Positions 11,591 to 21,631 are shown, counted from the first letter of the stretch. The stretch: 64,000 nucleotides of DNA from Stutzerimonas stutzeri SDM-LAC (GCF_000235745.1 NZ_AGSX01000046.1:25065-89064), one strand, 5' to 3'. The notes: generated from the letters alone by a model not told the origin. Numbers and translations: made by a program.

Positions 11591-12805
11591 TTGCGCGAAA
11601 TCGTCCTGATTAACATCACTGGGGAAGACCGCCCCGGGCTGACCGCGGCAATCACCGGCGTACTCGCTCAAGGTGGTGTGAATATTCTGGATATCGGTCA
11701 GGCCGTGATCCACGACACCCTGTCGTTTGGCATTCTGGTGGAAATACCTGATACCGAACGTGCTTCTTCTGTCCTCAAGGACGTGCTGTTCATGGGGTAT
11801 AAACATGACCAGCAGGTGCGCTTCACGCCCGTTGCGGAGGCAGACTACCAGCAGTGGGTGGCCGGGCAGGGCAAGCCCCGGCACATCGTCACGCTACTGA
11901 CCCGCAAGGTGACTGCCGAGCAGTTGCAGCGGGTTAGCTCAATTACTGCCAAGTATGGGCTGAACATCGATCACATAGATCGGCTTTCGGGTCGCCAGCC
12001 GCTGGATATGCCGGAGGAACTGGGCAAGGGCTGTATCGAATTTTCGGTTCGCGGCGAGCCTGCCGATACCGCTGCGCTGCGCGCAGAGTTTCTCAGTGTG
12101 GCGCAGGAGCTCAACGTCGACATCGCGTTTCAGCGTGACTCGGTTTTCCGGCGTAATCGCCGGCTGGCGGTGTTCGACATGGATTCGACGCTGATCGAGG
12201 CGGAAGTCATCGACGAGCTGGCCAAGGTGGCAGGGGTTGGTGATCAGGTGTCGGAAATCACCGAACGCGCGATGCGCGGCGAGTTGGACTTTCGCGCGAG
12301 CTTCCGCGAGCGCCTGGCATTGCTCGAAGGTCTTGAGGAGCGCGCGCTGGCAGAAGTGGGTGCCCGGCTCAGGCTCACCGAAGGCGCCGAGCTGCTGTTC
12401 GCCGAGCTGAAGCGCCTCGGCTACAAGACCGCGATTCTCTCGGGCGGCTTCACCTATTTTGCCAAACAGCTGCAAGCCAGACTGGGCATCGATTACGTCT
12501 ATGCCAACGAGCTGGAGATAGTCGATGGCAAGCTCACCGGTGTCGCTCAGGAGCCCATTGTCGACGCGCAGCGCAAGGCCGATCTGCTCCGCGAGCTGGC
12601 GGAGCGGGAAGGTTTGCGGTTGGAGCAAACCATTGCCGTCGGCGACGGTGCCAATGACCTGCCGATGCTCGGCTTGGCGGGGTTGGGTGTCGCCTTCAGA
12701 GCCAAGCCACTGGTCAAGCAGTCGGCCAAGCAGGCTATCTCGACCTTGGGTTTGGACGGAATTCTTTACTTGCTTGGCTTCCGCGACCGTGAAGGAACGG
12801 AATAG
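11591..12805 (+). CDS. serB: phosphoserine phosphatase SerB
   Basis: A 404-residue enzyme that makes L-serine from O-phosphoserine, the last step of serine synthesis. The N-terminal ACT-type regulatory half (about 1-170) begins REIVLINITGEDRPG. The HAD-phosphatase half has motif I D196-M-D198-S-T, motif II serine in AILSGGFTYF and motif III GDGANDLPML. The start is the TTG at 11591 with GGGAG seven bases upstream; an ATG-initiated extension from 11378 would overlap the divergent gene and lacks family similarity. A TATAGAAT box at about 11552-11559 may be the -10 element. Confidence 0.95.
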   Translation: MREIVLINITGEDRPGLTAAITGVLAQGGVNILDIGQAVIHDTLSFGILVEIPDTERASSVLKDVLFMGYKHDQQVRFTPVAEADYQQWVAGQGKPRHIVTLLTRKVTAEQLQRVSSITAKYGLNIDHIDRLSGRQPLDMPEELGKGCIEFSVRGEPADTAALRAEFLSVAQELNVDIAFQRDSVFRRNRRLAVFDMDSTLIEAEVIDELAKVAGVGDQVSEITERAMRGELDFRASFRERLALLEGLEERALAEVGARLRLTEGAELLFAELKRLGYKTAILSGGFTYFAKQLQARLGIDYVYANELEIVDGKLTGVAQEPIVDAQRKADLLRELAEREGLRLEQTIAVGDGANDLPMLGLAGLGVAFRAKPLVKQSAKQAISTLGLDGILYLLGFRDREGTE

Positions 12806-12808
12806 CTG

Positions 12809-12846
12809 AGCTGGAAGCTAAGCGGTTGAGGCTTTAGCTTCCAGCT
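12809..12846. terminator. hairpin between convergent serB and alcohol dehydrogenase genes
   Basis: A perfect 13-bp stem: AGCTGGAAGCTAA (12809-12821) pairs with TTAGCTTCCAGCT (12834-12846) around a 12-base loop. It starts four bases after the serB stop and ends 11 bases before the stop of the opposing gene. T-runs are weak on both sides, but position and stem strength fit a bidirectional terminator. Confidence 0.65.
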
Positions 12847-12856
12847 GCGGCTTGTC

Positions 12857-13930
12857 TTATGGCTGTATCGCCACCTTGAGCACTCCGTCGCGCTGATTGG
12901 CGAAGAGCTCATAGGCGCTGGTGATGTCGTCGAGGGCGTAACGATGGGTCACCAACGGTGCGAGGTCCACGCGCCCCGAGGCCACCACGTTCAGCAACCG
13001 CCGCATCCGTTCCTTTCCTCCCGGGCACAGTGAGGTCACGATCTTGTGGTCGCCGAGTCCGGCATGGAAGGCGCCAAGCGGAATGGTCAGGTCCGCTGAA
13101 TACACGCCCAGGCTAGACAGCGTGCCGCCAGGCTTGAGCACGCGCAAGGCGCTCTCGAACGTTGCCTGCTGGCCAAGTGCTTCGATGGAGGCGTCGACGC
13201 CGCGGCCGCCGGTGAGCCGGAGGATTTCCTCCACAACATCCGTTTGTTTGACATTCAACGTCACGTCCGCGCCCATTTGCCGCGCAATGTCCAGGCGTGC
13301 ATCGACACCGTCGACGACGATGATCATCCCGGCGCCTCGCAGGCGTGCCCCGGCGGTCGCGCAGAGACCAATCGGCCCCTGGGCGAAGATGGCCACGATA
13401 TCGCCAATCTTGATCTTGGCAGCTTCAGCACCAGCGAACCCCGTGGACATGATGTCGGGGCACATCAGCACCTGCTCGTCAGTAAGACCGTCGGGAACCG
13501 GTGCCAGATTGCCCTGCGCGTCAGGGACCAGGACGTACTCGGCCTGGGTGCCGTCGATGGTGTTACCGAACCGCCAGCCGCCCATCGGTTTGTAGCCGTG
13601 GCAGGCGCAGCCGCCATCCTGCGAGGAAAGGCCGTCCTGGCTCGCGTAGGAGGAGAAGTTCGGGCAGATCGCGCCGGCGATGACGCGCTGGCCCTCCTGG
13701 TAGCCCTGTACATTGCTGCCGAGCTTCTCGATCACGCCCACGGGTTCGTGACCGATGGTCAGGCCGGCGGCGACGGGGTACTCACCCTTGAGAATATGCA
13801 CATCGGTGCCGCAGATGGTCGTGGTTGTGATGCGGACCAGCGCGTCGTTGGGGCCGACGTCCGGGATAGGTTTGTCAACAAGCTCGATGCGACCGGGTTC
13901 GACGAACGCGGCGGCTCTCATCATGGTCAT
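12857..13930 (-). CDS. zinc-dependent medium-chain alcohol dehydrogenase
   Basis: A 357-residue NAD(P)-dependent oxidoreductase of the zinc MDR family, probably acting on secondary or short-chain alcohols. Catalytic zinc ligands are the Cys in TICGTDVH (about residue 40) and the His-Glu in IGHEP (about 62), with the third in the LMCPD segment near 155. Unlike classical ADHs, the structural-zinc four-cysteine cluster is reduced and replaced by a Cys/Gly-rich loop (GGCACHG), as in isopropanol dehydrogenase-like enzymes. The start at 13930 has GAGGAACG just upstream. It stands alone and convergent with serB; its physiological substrate cannot be read from context. Confidence 0.8.
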   Translation of the reverse strand: MTMMRAAAFVEPGRIELVDKPIPDVGPNDALVRITTTTICGTDVHILKGEYPVAAGLTIGHEPVGVIEKLGSNVQGYQEGQRVIAGAICPNFSSYASQDGLSSQDGGCACHGYKPMGGWRFGNTIDGTQAEYVLVPDAQGNLAPVPDGLTDEQVLMCPDIMSTGFAGAEAAKIKIGDIVAIFAQGPIGLCATAGARLRGAGMIIVVDGVDARLDIARQMGADVTLNVKQTDVVEEILRLTGGRGVDASIEALGQQATFESALRVLKPGGTLSSLGVYSADLTIPLGAFHAGLGDHKIVTSLCPGGKERMRRLLNVVASGRVDLAPLVTHRYALDDITSAYELFANQRDGVLKVAIQP

Positions 13931-14067
13931 GATGCGTTCCTCGCAGACTAGGTCAAAGCACTCTAGTCCAGTCACCGCGGTCGGGGCTGATCGAGGTCAA
14001 TTCCAGCGCTACTGCGCTGGGCGCAAGGTGATACCGGCCGTCGCTGTGAAACCGGCGCCGCGGAGAG

Positions 14068-16134
14068 TCAATCCTCGTCGGAGGAGAAGTTGTAGTCCAT
14101 CGACTGGCTCGGGCCCTGCAGATACTGCCCTTGGATATAACCGACGCCTGCCTGCCAGAGCGTAGCCAGTACGGTTGCGCTGTCTACGAACGGCACAATG
14201 GTCTGCTTGGCCTGTTCATGGAGCTGCTCAAGAAGCTGCTTGAGCGCTTCCTGGTTCTCCTGGCGGGTTAGGTCCTGGGTGTAGGACCCATCGATTTTCA
14301 CGAAATCGACATTGAGGTGCTTGAGTGTATTGAGCGGATTCAGTACGCAGCCGAACTGATTCAAGGCGACGCGGCAGCCAAGTCCGGTAAGCCCCTGGGT
14401 GAGCGCCTTGGCTTGCCTCAGGTAAGCGACGGCGTCGTGCTCGTCAAGTTGGAAAACCAGCGAATCGGGTGGCAGCTTGGAGGCCTTGAGTGCGACCCCG
14501 AGCCAGCCAAGCAGTGATGGGTCCTGCAGGCTTGCCCCCGACATGTGAACCATCAGCCGCGTGCTGTGGCCCTTGTTGCGGTGTTCGGCGAGCAGTTTGA
14601 TTGAGTTGAGCAGCACCCAGCGATCAATCTTGGTAGCCAGCCCTGCCTCTTTCGCCGCATCGAGGAACTCGCCCGGCGGCACCTCGGTGCCTTCGGGATC
14701 GAGCAGGCGCAGTAGCACCTCATAGTGTTCGTGACTATCACCGCGCAGGCTGATGATCGGTTGGAACAGCAGGCGGAAGCTGTTCCTTTCCAGCGCCTGC
14801 TGCAGCATGGCAAGGATGTTGCCGCGGCTGGCAGCTGCTGCAAGTTCGCGGGCCGGATCGTAGGTTCTCAGGGCGTTACCATCGGTCAGCTCTTCGGCGC
14901 AGCGGTGGGCGCGGTCAATCACGTCCCGCGCTTTCGCCGTTTGTTCGTCGAGGGCGGCGACGCCAATACTCAGGCTGGTCTGAACGGTGCGACCACCGAC
15001 ATCAAAAAGGTGCCCTTCGACCTTGCGTAGCAACTCGGTCAGAGGCTGCTCGAGCTGCTTTGGCGCCGCCTCGGGCATCAATACCGCGAACGCATCATCG
15101 CCGAAACGTGCCAGTTCGGCCTTCTCTGGAAATTGCGCGCGAAGCAGTTGCGCCAGTTCGGCCAGCAAGCGATCCGAGTCGCCGAGGCCGATCTCCGCTT
15201 GCAGGCTGGCGAAGCGATCAATGCGGAGGTAGGCGAGGCTTGAGCTCTTTCCGGCATTCACCGCGCGCTCGATTGCGCCGTCCAGCGATTCCAGAAAATG
15301 GTTGCGGTTGTAGAGACCGGTCACCAGATCCTGGCTGCTGATCTCGCGCAGCTTTTCCAGTTCGGCATTGTCGCTCTCTGCCCGAATAACCGCCTGGATG
15401 CACGGCTCGCCATCGTAGCTGGCAGGCGAAAAATGCATGCGCGCCTTGAAGTTGCGGCCATCGGCGCGGATCCCGCCGCATGCCAGTTCGGCGCTGCCCT
15501 GCAGGCTCTGATAGTTCTTGAGAAAGCTTTTGAACTCGCCCTGATCGCAGGAAGCGATCAGGTCAATCATCGGCATGCCTTCGAGCTCTTCCACATCTTC
15601 GTAGCCAAACAGCTCGAGATAGGCGCGGTTGGCATAGATATGCATGCCGTCGTGGACATAGGCAATGGCATCTACCGAACTCTCCAGCAGCAGCTGGCAG
15701 CGCTTTTCGGCTTCACGTAATGCCAGTTCGGCGGAACGGCGCGCGCGGCGCTCCTCGAGGTTTGCCAGTTCCCTGCTTGCGACCAGGATCAGCCATTCGT
15801 CCTCGCCCTGCGGCAGCGCGCCCTGTGCACCCAGGGCCAGGGCTTCGGTAATCGCATCCGTATCGTTACCGTTGATCAGCTGGATGACCGGAATATCCTT
15901 GGCTTGCTTGCGGATAGCGCCGATGACTTCGCTAGGATCGAGGTTGGCGCTGGTCGGTGCATTGATCAGCAGATCCCAGGTCTGCTGCAGCACATCGGCC
16001 AGGTCTTCACTGGAGGTCAAGCGATGAACGCGCGTGGCCTGGCCTGCGTTGCGAAACAGGCTGACCAGTCGCTCAGCTTCATTCTGCGAATCCTCGAGGA
16101 TCAGCAGGCGGATGGTTTTCTTTTGCGGGGCCAT
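14068..16134 (-). CDS. fimX: FimX, c-di-GMP effector of type IV pilus assembly
   Basis: A 688-residue multidomain protein: degenerate receiver domain (about 1-120, no phosphoacceptor aspartate), PAS domain (about 140-255), degenerate GGDEF domain (about 265-425; GGDEF reads GDDAF at 345-349) and degenerate EAL domain (about 435-680; EAL reads EVL at 472-474). These same degeneracies mark P. aeruginosa FimX, whose EAL domain binds c-di-GMP without cleaving it and controls pole-localised pilus assembly and twitching. The ATG at 16134 is preferred over one eight codons upstream because the protein then starts like FimX (M-A-x-x-K-K-T-I-R-L). It follows the next gene by 61 bases and is likely co-transcribed. 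Confidence 0.92.
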   Translation of the reverse strand: MAPQKKTIRLLILEDSQNEAERLVSLFRNAGQATRVHRLTSSEDLADVLQQTWDLLINAPTSANLDPSEVIGAIRKQAKDIPVIQLINGNDTDAITEALALGAQGALPQGEDEWLILVASRELANLEERRARRSAELALREAEKRCQLLLESSVDAIAYVHDGMHIYANRAYLELFGYEDVEELEGMPMIDLIASCDQGEFKSFLKNYQSLQGSAELACGGIRADGRNFKARMHFSPASYDGEPCIQAVIRAESDNAELEKLREISSQDLVTGLYNRNHFLESLDGAIERAVNAGKSSSLAYLRIDRFASLQAEIGLGDSDRLLAELAQLLRAQFPEKAELARFGDDAFAVLMPEAAPKQLEQPLTELLRKVEGHLFDVGGRTVQTSLSIGVAALDEQTAKARDVIDRAHRCAEELTDGNALRTYDPARELAAAASRGNILAMLQQALERNSFRLLFQPIISLRGDSHEHYEVLLRLLDPEGTEVPPGEFLDAAKEAGLATKIDRWVLLNSIKLLAEHRNKGHSTRLMVHMSGASLQDPSLLGWLGVALKASKLPPDSLVFQLDEHDAVAYLRQAKALTQGLTGLGCRVALNQFGCVLNPLNTLKHLNVDFVKIDGSYTQDLTRQENQEALKQLLEQLHEQAKQTIVPFVDSATVLATLWQAGVGYIQGQYLQGPSQSMDYNFSSDED

Positions 16135-16195
16135 GGCAGCAGCTTTGGAACGCACCATAGAGGGGCGTGGAGGCTAAAAAACGGTGATCGGCAAT

Positions 16196-18022
16196 CTACA
16201 GCGTGTTCCAGAGCGAGTCAAAATCTTCACCCCGTGAGGTCGCCCGGGTGCCCCGCGCTGTGATCGACGTCTCTTGGGTGGTGGCGGTGAGGCCGACCAA
16301 CTGATACTCGAACTGGTTATAACTGCTGGTGCCCGCTTGCCGACGGCAGAGCATTGCGCGGTGTTCGTCGCCGTTCTGGTTGATCTGCACCTTCTGGCCT
16401 TCCTGGAATGGCAGGCGAGGAACGATCAGCGTAGCCGGACGCGAAATCACGCTGATTTCCGGTAGGAGCAGGGCGCGCAGGTATTCACTGCCCTGATCGG
16501 TCTTGCGCAGCAGGCGAAGCCCGCAGGGCTGTGCCTGGGGTGCGATGAGTTCAACCCCCATCTGCGGGCCGCTACCACGAACCTGGCGGACCCAGCGCAC
16601 CACTGCGACGCTCCAGGTCTGGCTGCTGGCGTCCTGCAGGCCGAGCAGCTCGCCTGCCTGAAGTTGCGCGGGCACTTCGCCCGGCCACGACAGGCAATAG
16701 CCGCCTGGGCTCTGGTCGACCCGTTGCACTTCGAAGGTGGGAAACAGACTATCGGCTGCAGGTTGTGCAGCCTCATCATCGTCGCTCGCCTTGGTTGATG
16801 CGGTAACAGGGCGAACGAACTCAATAGGGGCCTCGTCTGGAAGTCGCTCTTCCTCCACGACGATTTGGGCGTCGAACGCCACGGACCAGACGTCAGGTGC
16901 GGCATTGTTCAGCTTGAATACGGCAGATCGAGTCGCGTCAGGACGTTTTAGCAGTTCGCCGAACGGACGCTGGCCAGCCAGGTTGTAATGCAACGCGCTC
17001 ATGCCGATACACAGGGTCATCGAGCCTTGTGTCGGGGCGCGTTGAAAGCTGCGCTCGGAAATGTCGCCCCATGCGGCAGTCAAATGCTGCAACAGATCTG
17101 GGTTCAGCCCTTCGGGAATGGCCAGCGCTTTTGCCTCGGAGGCCTCTGCTGGCGACCGCAGGTGGGACTGAATAGCTTTGACCAGATCATGCGGATCGAT
17201 GCCGAGCAGATCGGGGCGGGCACTGGCGGGATACATCGATCGATAGCGCGGTGGACCATCGATACGCGGGGATACGCCGAACAGGCTGGTCGGGCTCAGC
17301 CCTGCCTGCAGATGAACCAAGACACTCCAGGGTTCGAGCAGTTGCGCGAGTTGGCCGATACCTTGCTGGCGCATCTGGTTGCAGCGCGCGCTGCCCAGCA
17401 TCAGCGCAACGATATAGCTCTGTTCGGTGCTGAGGCCGGCGACCCGATAGCACAGGTCGTCATGTACGAGCGTGCGGTGTATGTCGTTTGTGGCAGCTAT
17501 CGCGTAGAGCTGATGCAGTTCTAGCCACAGGCCATCGGGCGTCGGGCTGTAGAGCTGAGTGGAGCGCACGAGCATGGCGCAGAGGCTGCGGATCGCCCGC
17601 TGCAGTGCAATGGTGAGCAGCTGCAGGCGGTCGCGTCCAGTTTGTGGGGCCAGCTCGGCGGAGATCAGCTTGTAGCCGATGGCGAGGTGGTTGTTCAGTG
17701 CCTGGCACAGGCTGGCGACCTTGCGCGGGCGTTCGCCGAGCACGATAGGCTGGTTGATGAAGTAGCGTTCCAGTTCCCGGCAGACGAAGTGGATTTCCGG
17801 TCGTAGCAGCTCGAGCAGCTGCAGTCGGTTTGTGGCCGGCGTGCGCAGCTGATTGAGCTCGCGCATGGCCTGATACAGCTGGCGCGCGGTCTCGCCAAGG
17901 TTCGCCTTGGGCAGGCCGGCAAGCCACCGCTTGACGCCGCGCACGCTGGGTTCGCAGAAAGATAATTCCTGGCAATCCGGCGTCGGCACGCGTAACAGCA
18001 GTGGCTGGCTCTGGTTATCCAA
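16196..18022 (-). CDS. conserved protein encoded upstream of fimX, C-terminal PilZ-like barrel suspected
   Basis: A 608-residue soluble protein of a Pseudomonas-conserved family always found beside fimX (PA4958 in P. aeruginosa); its function is not established. The N-terminal 400 residues are mainly helical with no known motif. An acidic linker (about 385-420) leads to a C-terminal region (about 425-575) with the pattern of a beta-barrel resembling PilZ domains (GGYCLSW near 440, MGVELIAP near 495). The canonical PilZ RxxxR and D/NxSxxG motifs are not clear, so c-di-GMP binding is only a guess. Its location suggests a FimX-linked role in pili or motility. Confidence 0.6.
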   Translation of the reverse strand: MDNQSQPLLLRVPTPDCQELSFCEPSVRGVKRWLAGLPKANLGETARQLYQAMRELNQLRTPATNRLQLLELLRPEIHFVCRELERYFINQPIVLGERPRKVASLCQALNNHLAIGYKLISAELAPQTGRDRLQLLTIALQRAIRSLCAMLVRSTQLYSPTPDGLWLELHQLYAIAATNDIHRTLVHDDLCYRVAGLSTEQSYIVALMLGSARCNQMRQQGIGQLAQLLEPWSVLVHLQAGLSPTSLFGVSPRIDGPPRYRSMYPASARPDLLGIDPHDLVKAIQSHLRSPAEASEAKALAIPEGLNPDLLQHLTAAWGDISERSFQRAPTQGSMTLCIGMSALHYNLAGQRPFGELLKRPDATRSAVFKLNNAAPDVWSVAFDAQIVVEEERLPDEAPIEFVRPVTASTKASDDDEAAQPAADSLFPTFEVQRVDQSPGGYCLSWPGEVPAQLQAGELLGLQDASSQTWSVAVVRWVRQVRGSGPQMGVELIAPQAQPCGLRLLRKTDQGSEYLRALLLPEISVISRPATLIVPRLPFQEGQKVQINQNGDEHRAMLCRRQAGTSSYNQFEYQLVGLTATTQETSITARGTRATSRGEDFDSLWNTL

Positions 18023-18173
18023 GCGTTAAACTCCGTGGCATGCCCGCAGACATGCCACCAGCGGCGGCGATGGGCTTCGCGGGCTGCCATGCCGTGATGT
18101 CAAAATGCAATCGTCACGGCAATCATAGCGAACCCGGAGCAATTGGCCAGCGCCAGCCGACCGCTGGCGACCG

Positions 18174-19076
18174 TCAGAGCGACGGCGAGCCCGGTGTCGG
18201 TGCGGCGATGTCGCTCGCCGGCTTGGCTTGGCCCAGCCCTTCCCCCATGCTGACCGGCGTCAGCGCCGACAGTTGCTCGGCCCAGCTGATCCGGTCCGGT
18301 CCGAACAGCAGAATCACGGTGGAGCCGAGCTTGAATCGACCCATTTCCGCGCCTTTCTCCAGGTGGATGGGTGCTCGTGCTGCTTCGTCATAGTGAAAGG
18401 TCTTGAGTGTGCGCTTGGGCGGCGTAACCAGGCCGGCCCATACGGTCTCGATGCTGGCGACGATCATTGCACCGACCAGCACCATTGCCATCGGCCCGTG
18501 CTCGGTATCGAACAGGCAAACCACGCGCTCGTTGCGAGCGAACAGTTCCGGGACACCTTCGGCGGTGACTGTGTTTACCGAGAAGATGCGGCCCGGTACG
18601 TAAACCATTTCCCGCAGGGTGCCAGCCAGCGGCATATGCACCCGATGGTAGTCCTTGGGCGACAGGTACACGGTGGCGAAATCCCCACCCATGAAGGGCG
18701 CGGCACGTTGGTGGTCGCCGCCGAGCAGTTCCATCACGCTGTAGCTGTGGCCCTTGGCTTGAAAGATTCGCCCTTGCTCGATCTTGCCGAGCTGGCTGAT
18801 GGCGCCGTCGCACGGGTTGAGGATCGCACCGGGGGTCGGGTCGAGCGGACGAGCGCCGTCTTTCAGCGCGCGGGTAAAGAAGGCATTGAAATGTTCGAAA
18901 GCAGTCGGTTCTTCGATCTGTGCCTCATGCATCGGCACACCGAAATGACGAATGAAGGCCTTGATGAAGGTGTTCTTCACCCAGGGCAGACGGCACTCGG
19001 CGAGGCAGCCGGCGAGGCGCGAAATCAGGTGGTGTGGCAGCAGATACTGACTGAGTACAAACAAGCGATCTTTCAT
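18174..19076 (-). CDS. psd: phosphatidylserine decarboxylase proenzyme
   Basis: A 300-residue inner-membrane enzyme that converts phosphatidylserine to phosphatidylethanolamine. It is self-cleaved at the LGST motif (250-253), where the serine becomes the pyruvoyl group. The autocleavage triad partners are D90 and H144/H147 (KDYHRVH). The start at 19076 has AAGG eight bases upstream; an in-frame ATG 16 codons earlier lies inside the preceding gene and is not favoured. It follows rhdA by 11 bases and is probably in one operon with it. Confidence 0.95.
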   Translation of the reverse strand: MKDRLFVLSQYLLPHHLISRLAGCLAECRLPWVKNTFIKAFIRHFGVPMHEAQIEEPTAFEHFNAFFTRALKDGARPLDPTPGAILNPCDGAISQLGKIEQGRIFQAKGHSYSVMELLGGDHQRAAPFMGGDFATVYLSPKDYHRVHMPLAGTLREMVYVPGRIFSVNTVTAEGVPELFARNERVVCLFDTEHGPMAMVLVGAMIVASIETVWAGLVTPPKRTLKTFHYDEAARAPIHLEKGAEMGRFKLGSTVILLFGPDRISWAEQLSALTPVSMGEGLGQAKPASDIAAPTPGSPSL

Positions 19077-19087
19077 GGATGACCTTT

Positions 19088-19903
19088 TCATTGCTGGATC
19101 GGAGTGTCGGGCAGATTGCCCCATTCGCCCCAGGAACCAGGGTATCCCTTGACGCGCGGATAGCCCAAGGCCTTGGCCAGCAGGTAGGTGAAGCCGGAGC
19201 GGTGATGCGTCTGGCAGTGGGTGATAATTTCCTTGTCGGCGGTGATGCCGAGCGCTTCCAGCCGTTCAGCGATGTCTTCGCGGATGCGCATGGCGCGTGT
19301 TGGGTCCATCGCCGCGGTCCACTCGAAGTTGACTGCGCCGGGCATGTGGCCAGCGCGTGCTGCGAGCGCTTTCTCGCCGCGGTATTCCTCGGGCGAGCGC
19401 GCATCCCAGATGACCAGGTCCGACGCGCCGAGCCGGCTTTCGAGATATTCACGGGTCGCGCTGGGTGCTTCGTCGAGTTGCAGTGGCACCGGTCCGCCTG
19501 CAGCGGCAGGGCTGTCCTGCGCCAGCGGGCGCTGCTCTGCCAGCCAGGCATGCAGGCCACCGTTCAGATAGTGGTAGTTGGGGTGGCCGATGACATCCAG
19601 CAACCAGATGAACCGGCCGGCCCAGCCTCCACCTTCGTCGTCATAGACCACATAGACGGCGTCCGCACGATGCCCCAGCGCGCCAAACAGTCCCTCCAGC
19701 TGAGGCTTGCCGGGCAATAGCCCCGGTGCCGGCGGTTGGCTGAGCTGAGTGAGCTTGGGATCGACGAAGCGTGCGCCGGGCAGGTGTCCTTCTGCGTAGC
19801 GGGTCGCACTGGTCAGGTCGACCAGAATCAGCTCGGGTGCATTCAGGCGCTCGGCAAGATCGGCCGGTTCGATTACCAGCGGCAGGGTAGAAAAGGCGGA
19901 CAC
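19088..19903 (-). CDS. rhdA: thiosulfate:cyanide sulfurtransferase (tandem-domain rhodanese)
   Basis: A 271-residue two-domain rhodanese. The catalytic loop is C230-QTHHR, the RhdA-type loop known from Azotobacter vinelandii, whose protein has the same length and same cysteine number. The N-terminal domain lacks an active cysteine, as usual for tandem rhodaneses. It transfers sulfane sulfur from thiosulfate to cyanide or to proteins; in pseudomonads a role in cyanide detoxification or redox balance has been proposed. It lies between an HDOD gene and psd on the same strand. Confidence 0.93.
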   Translation of the reverse strand: MSAFSTLPLVIEPADLAERLNAPELILVDLTSATRYAEGHLPGARFVDPKLTQLSQPPAPGLLPGKPQLEGLFGALGHRADAVYVVYDDEGGGWAGRFIWLLDVIGHPNYHYLNGGLHAWLAEQRPLAQDSPAAAGGPVPLQLDEAPSATREYLESRLGASDLVIWDARSPEEYRGEKALAARAGHMPGAVNFEWTAAMDPTRAMRIREDIAERLEALGITADKEIITHCQTHHRSGFTYLLAKALGYPRVKGYPGSWGEWGNLPDTPIQQ

Positions 19904-19946
19904 GGCAAGCCTCGAACGAACGGAAAGAAGCAGTCTAGCGAAAAAA

Positions 19947-21461
19947 TCAGCGGGCGCGTTTGCTGAACGTCGCCAGGGCGCGCTCGATGCACTGGACCGT
20001 CTTGGTGAAGGCCTGCAAGCCCATCTCGCTGAATGCGGTGTTGTTCTGATCGACCACTAGTAGCATGACCACGCGATCATCCAGGCCGACGGAGCGCAAC
20101 AGCACGTGTTCGCTGGGGAACAACGCTTTCAGTGCGCCAGGCAACAGCGCAGTGAACTGGGCGAGGTTATCCGGCTTGAGGCGCAATAACGCCGGCTTTT
20201 CCAGCAGCCTGCGCAACACCTGGCTTTGCTCGGGTTCCAGCGACAGCCGGCTCGCCTCGTTTGGCAATCCGCTGGCTTGCTGAACGACCAGACGGTGCTG
20301 CTTGCGATCTACCAGCAGTAAAAGTACGCGCTGCATGCCCGAGCACGTCAGCGCTTTACTGGCTGTCGCGGTGAGTTGAAGGACATTGTCGAAAGGGCAG
20401 GGGACGCTGAGCAGCTCGCGGCAATGTTCGCGCCATTGGGCCAGGGTTTCGGTGTCCGGCAACTTCGCCGCCTTTTCTGCCTGGAATGTACTGTCCCAAG
20501 GCCAGAGCAGTCCTTGGGCCGGATGCCAGAGATCGGTCGGCCCGATCGCGCGAGCACTGGTGGCCGCTTGCTGATGGGTCATCTGCTGCAATTCGGCGAG
20601 AGGGACTTGCAGGTAGAGGCCGGCGAGCCGCTGCCAGCGCAGGCTGTGAATGCCGCTCCAGCTGTGGTGCGCCGAAAGCGCCAGGCCGTTTGCAAGCACA
20701 ATGGTATTGCTCGGCAAGGTGAGCCAACGGCGCAGCGCAGGGTCGGCGTCGAGCATCTGTTGCTGATGCAGCGGATGTTCGTTATCACGGGCGATGTGCA
20801 GTGCTTTGATCAGCATGCGCCGATGCTCGTTGAGGAGCCGGTAGCCTTGGGCGATCCAGCGCGGCAGGCCCCAATGCTCGGCGGTGGCGATGCAGAGCTC
20901 GAGCAACGAGACGCCGAGCAATGACTGTTCGACCTGGCGAGCGGGCTCGCGCTTGACCAGGACGCGCTGCTCCCAGACTTCCAATAGCTGCGGGTGTGCG
21001 GCAACCAGCGCCCACACGGGTGAAAGGAACAGCAGACTGCTCCAGTGGATCTCCTGCCAGAGCCGCGCCAGACGTGAGGCGAACAGCCCGTTAGCCTGCT
21101 GGCTGGCGTGGCTGCTGATCAGCATCAGCTGCCGCAAGGGCGCCGGAATATCGACTGGCTGAGCGGCTGGCACCTTGGCGAACAGAACTTCGGCGCGCTT
21201 CAGCCCGATACGGCTGAGCGCAACCTCAAGGCTCTCGGCCGGTTTGCTGGTTGATGCTGCGCTGCGGTTGGCCTCGCGGATCACCGTGAGTGCCAGGACC
21301 GGGCTTTCCTGAATGAGGTCCGAAATCTCGCGCATGGATAGGCTGCTGTCGCCCAGTGCCCGCTGAACGCGTGCATAGGGACCGGCAGCCGCCGGCAGGA
21401 CAACGGTGTCCAAGGTCTTGAGCCAGGCGCCAAGCGAGCGGGGGAGTGGTGTCGTAGTCAT
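19947..21461 (-). CDS. HDOD domain protein with C-terminal GAF-like region
   Basis: A 504-residue cytoplasmic protein. Residues about 15-230 fit an HDOD domain (helical, related to HD phosphohydrolases but lacking the metal-binding His-Asp pair). Residues about 345-500 form a mixed alpha/beta region like a GAF domain. HDOD proteins act in signalling and motility control, but this member has no known role. It is divergent from motA across 170 bases and upstream of rhdA-psd-16196-fimX, so a link with motility signalling is plausible but inferred. Confidence 0.7.
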   Translation of the reverse strand: MTTTPLPRSLGAWLKTLDTVVLPAAAGPYARVQRALGDSSLSMREISDLIQESPVLALTVIREANRSAASTSKPAESLEVALSRIGLKRAEVLFAKVPAAQPVDIPAPLRQLMLISSHASQQANGLFASRLARLWQEIHWSSLLFLSPVWALVAAHPQLLEVWEQRVLVKREPARQVEQSLLGVSLLELCIATAEHWGLPRWIAQGYRLLNEHRRMLIKALHIARDNEHPLHQQQMLDADPALRRWLTLPSNTIVLANGLALSAHHSWSGIHSLRWQRLAGLYLQVPLAELQQMTHQQAATSARAIGPTDLWHPAQGLLWPWDSTFQAEKAAKLPDTETLAQWREHCRELLSVPCPFDNVLQLTATASKALTCSGMQRVLLLLVDRKQHRLVVQQASGLPNEASRLSLEPEQSQVLRRLLEKPALLRLKPDNLAQFTALLPGALKALFPSEHVLLRSVGLDDRVVMLLVVDQNNTAFSEMGLQAFTKTVQCIERALATFSKRAR

Positions 21462-21495
21462 GGCGCCGCCAAACTAGCATTTCATCGGGATGGCC

Positions 21496-21522
21496 TTTAG
21501 TCTGGCGCAAAAGTTCCGATAA
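21496..21522 (+). promoter_or_regulatory. possible FliA (sigma-28) type promoter for motAB
   Basis: TCCGATAA at 21515-21522 matches the sigma-28 -10 consensus GCCGATAA at 7 of 8 bases, about 110 bases before motA. At the consensus 15-base spacing the -35 position reads TTTA instead of TAAA, so the -35 match is weak. Motor genes are commonly FliA-dependent. Confidence 0.42.
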
Positions 21523-21631
21523 CCAGAACAATTCTTTTCATTTGCCCTTCCGCCTGACCCCAATCGAGTTCGTGCGACATCGCGCGGCTTGTTTCAGGTG
21601 CCCTGAGATCAGGTTTTAGACGTACCTACCT

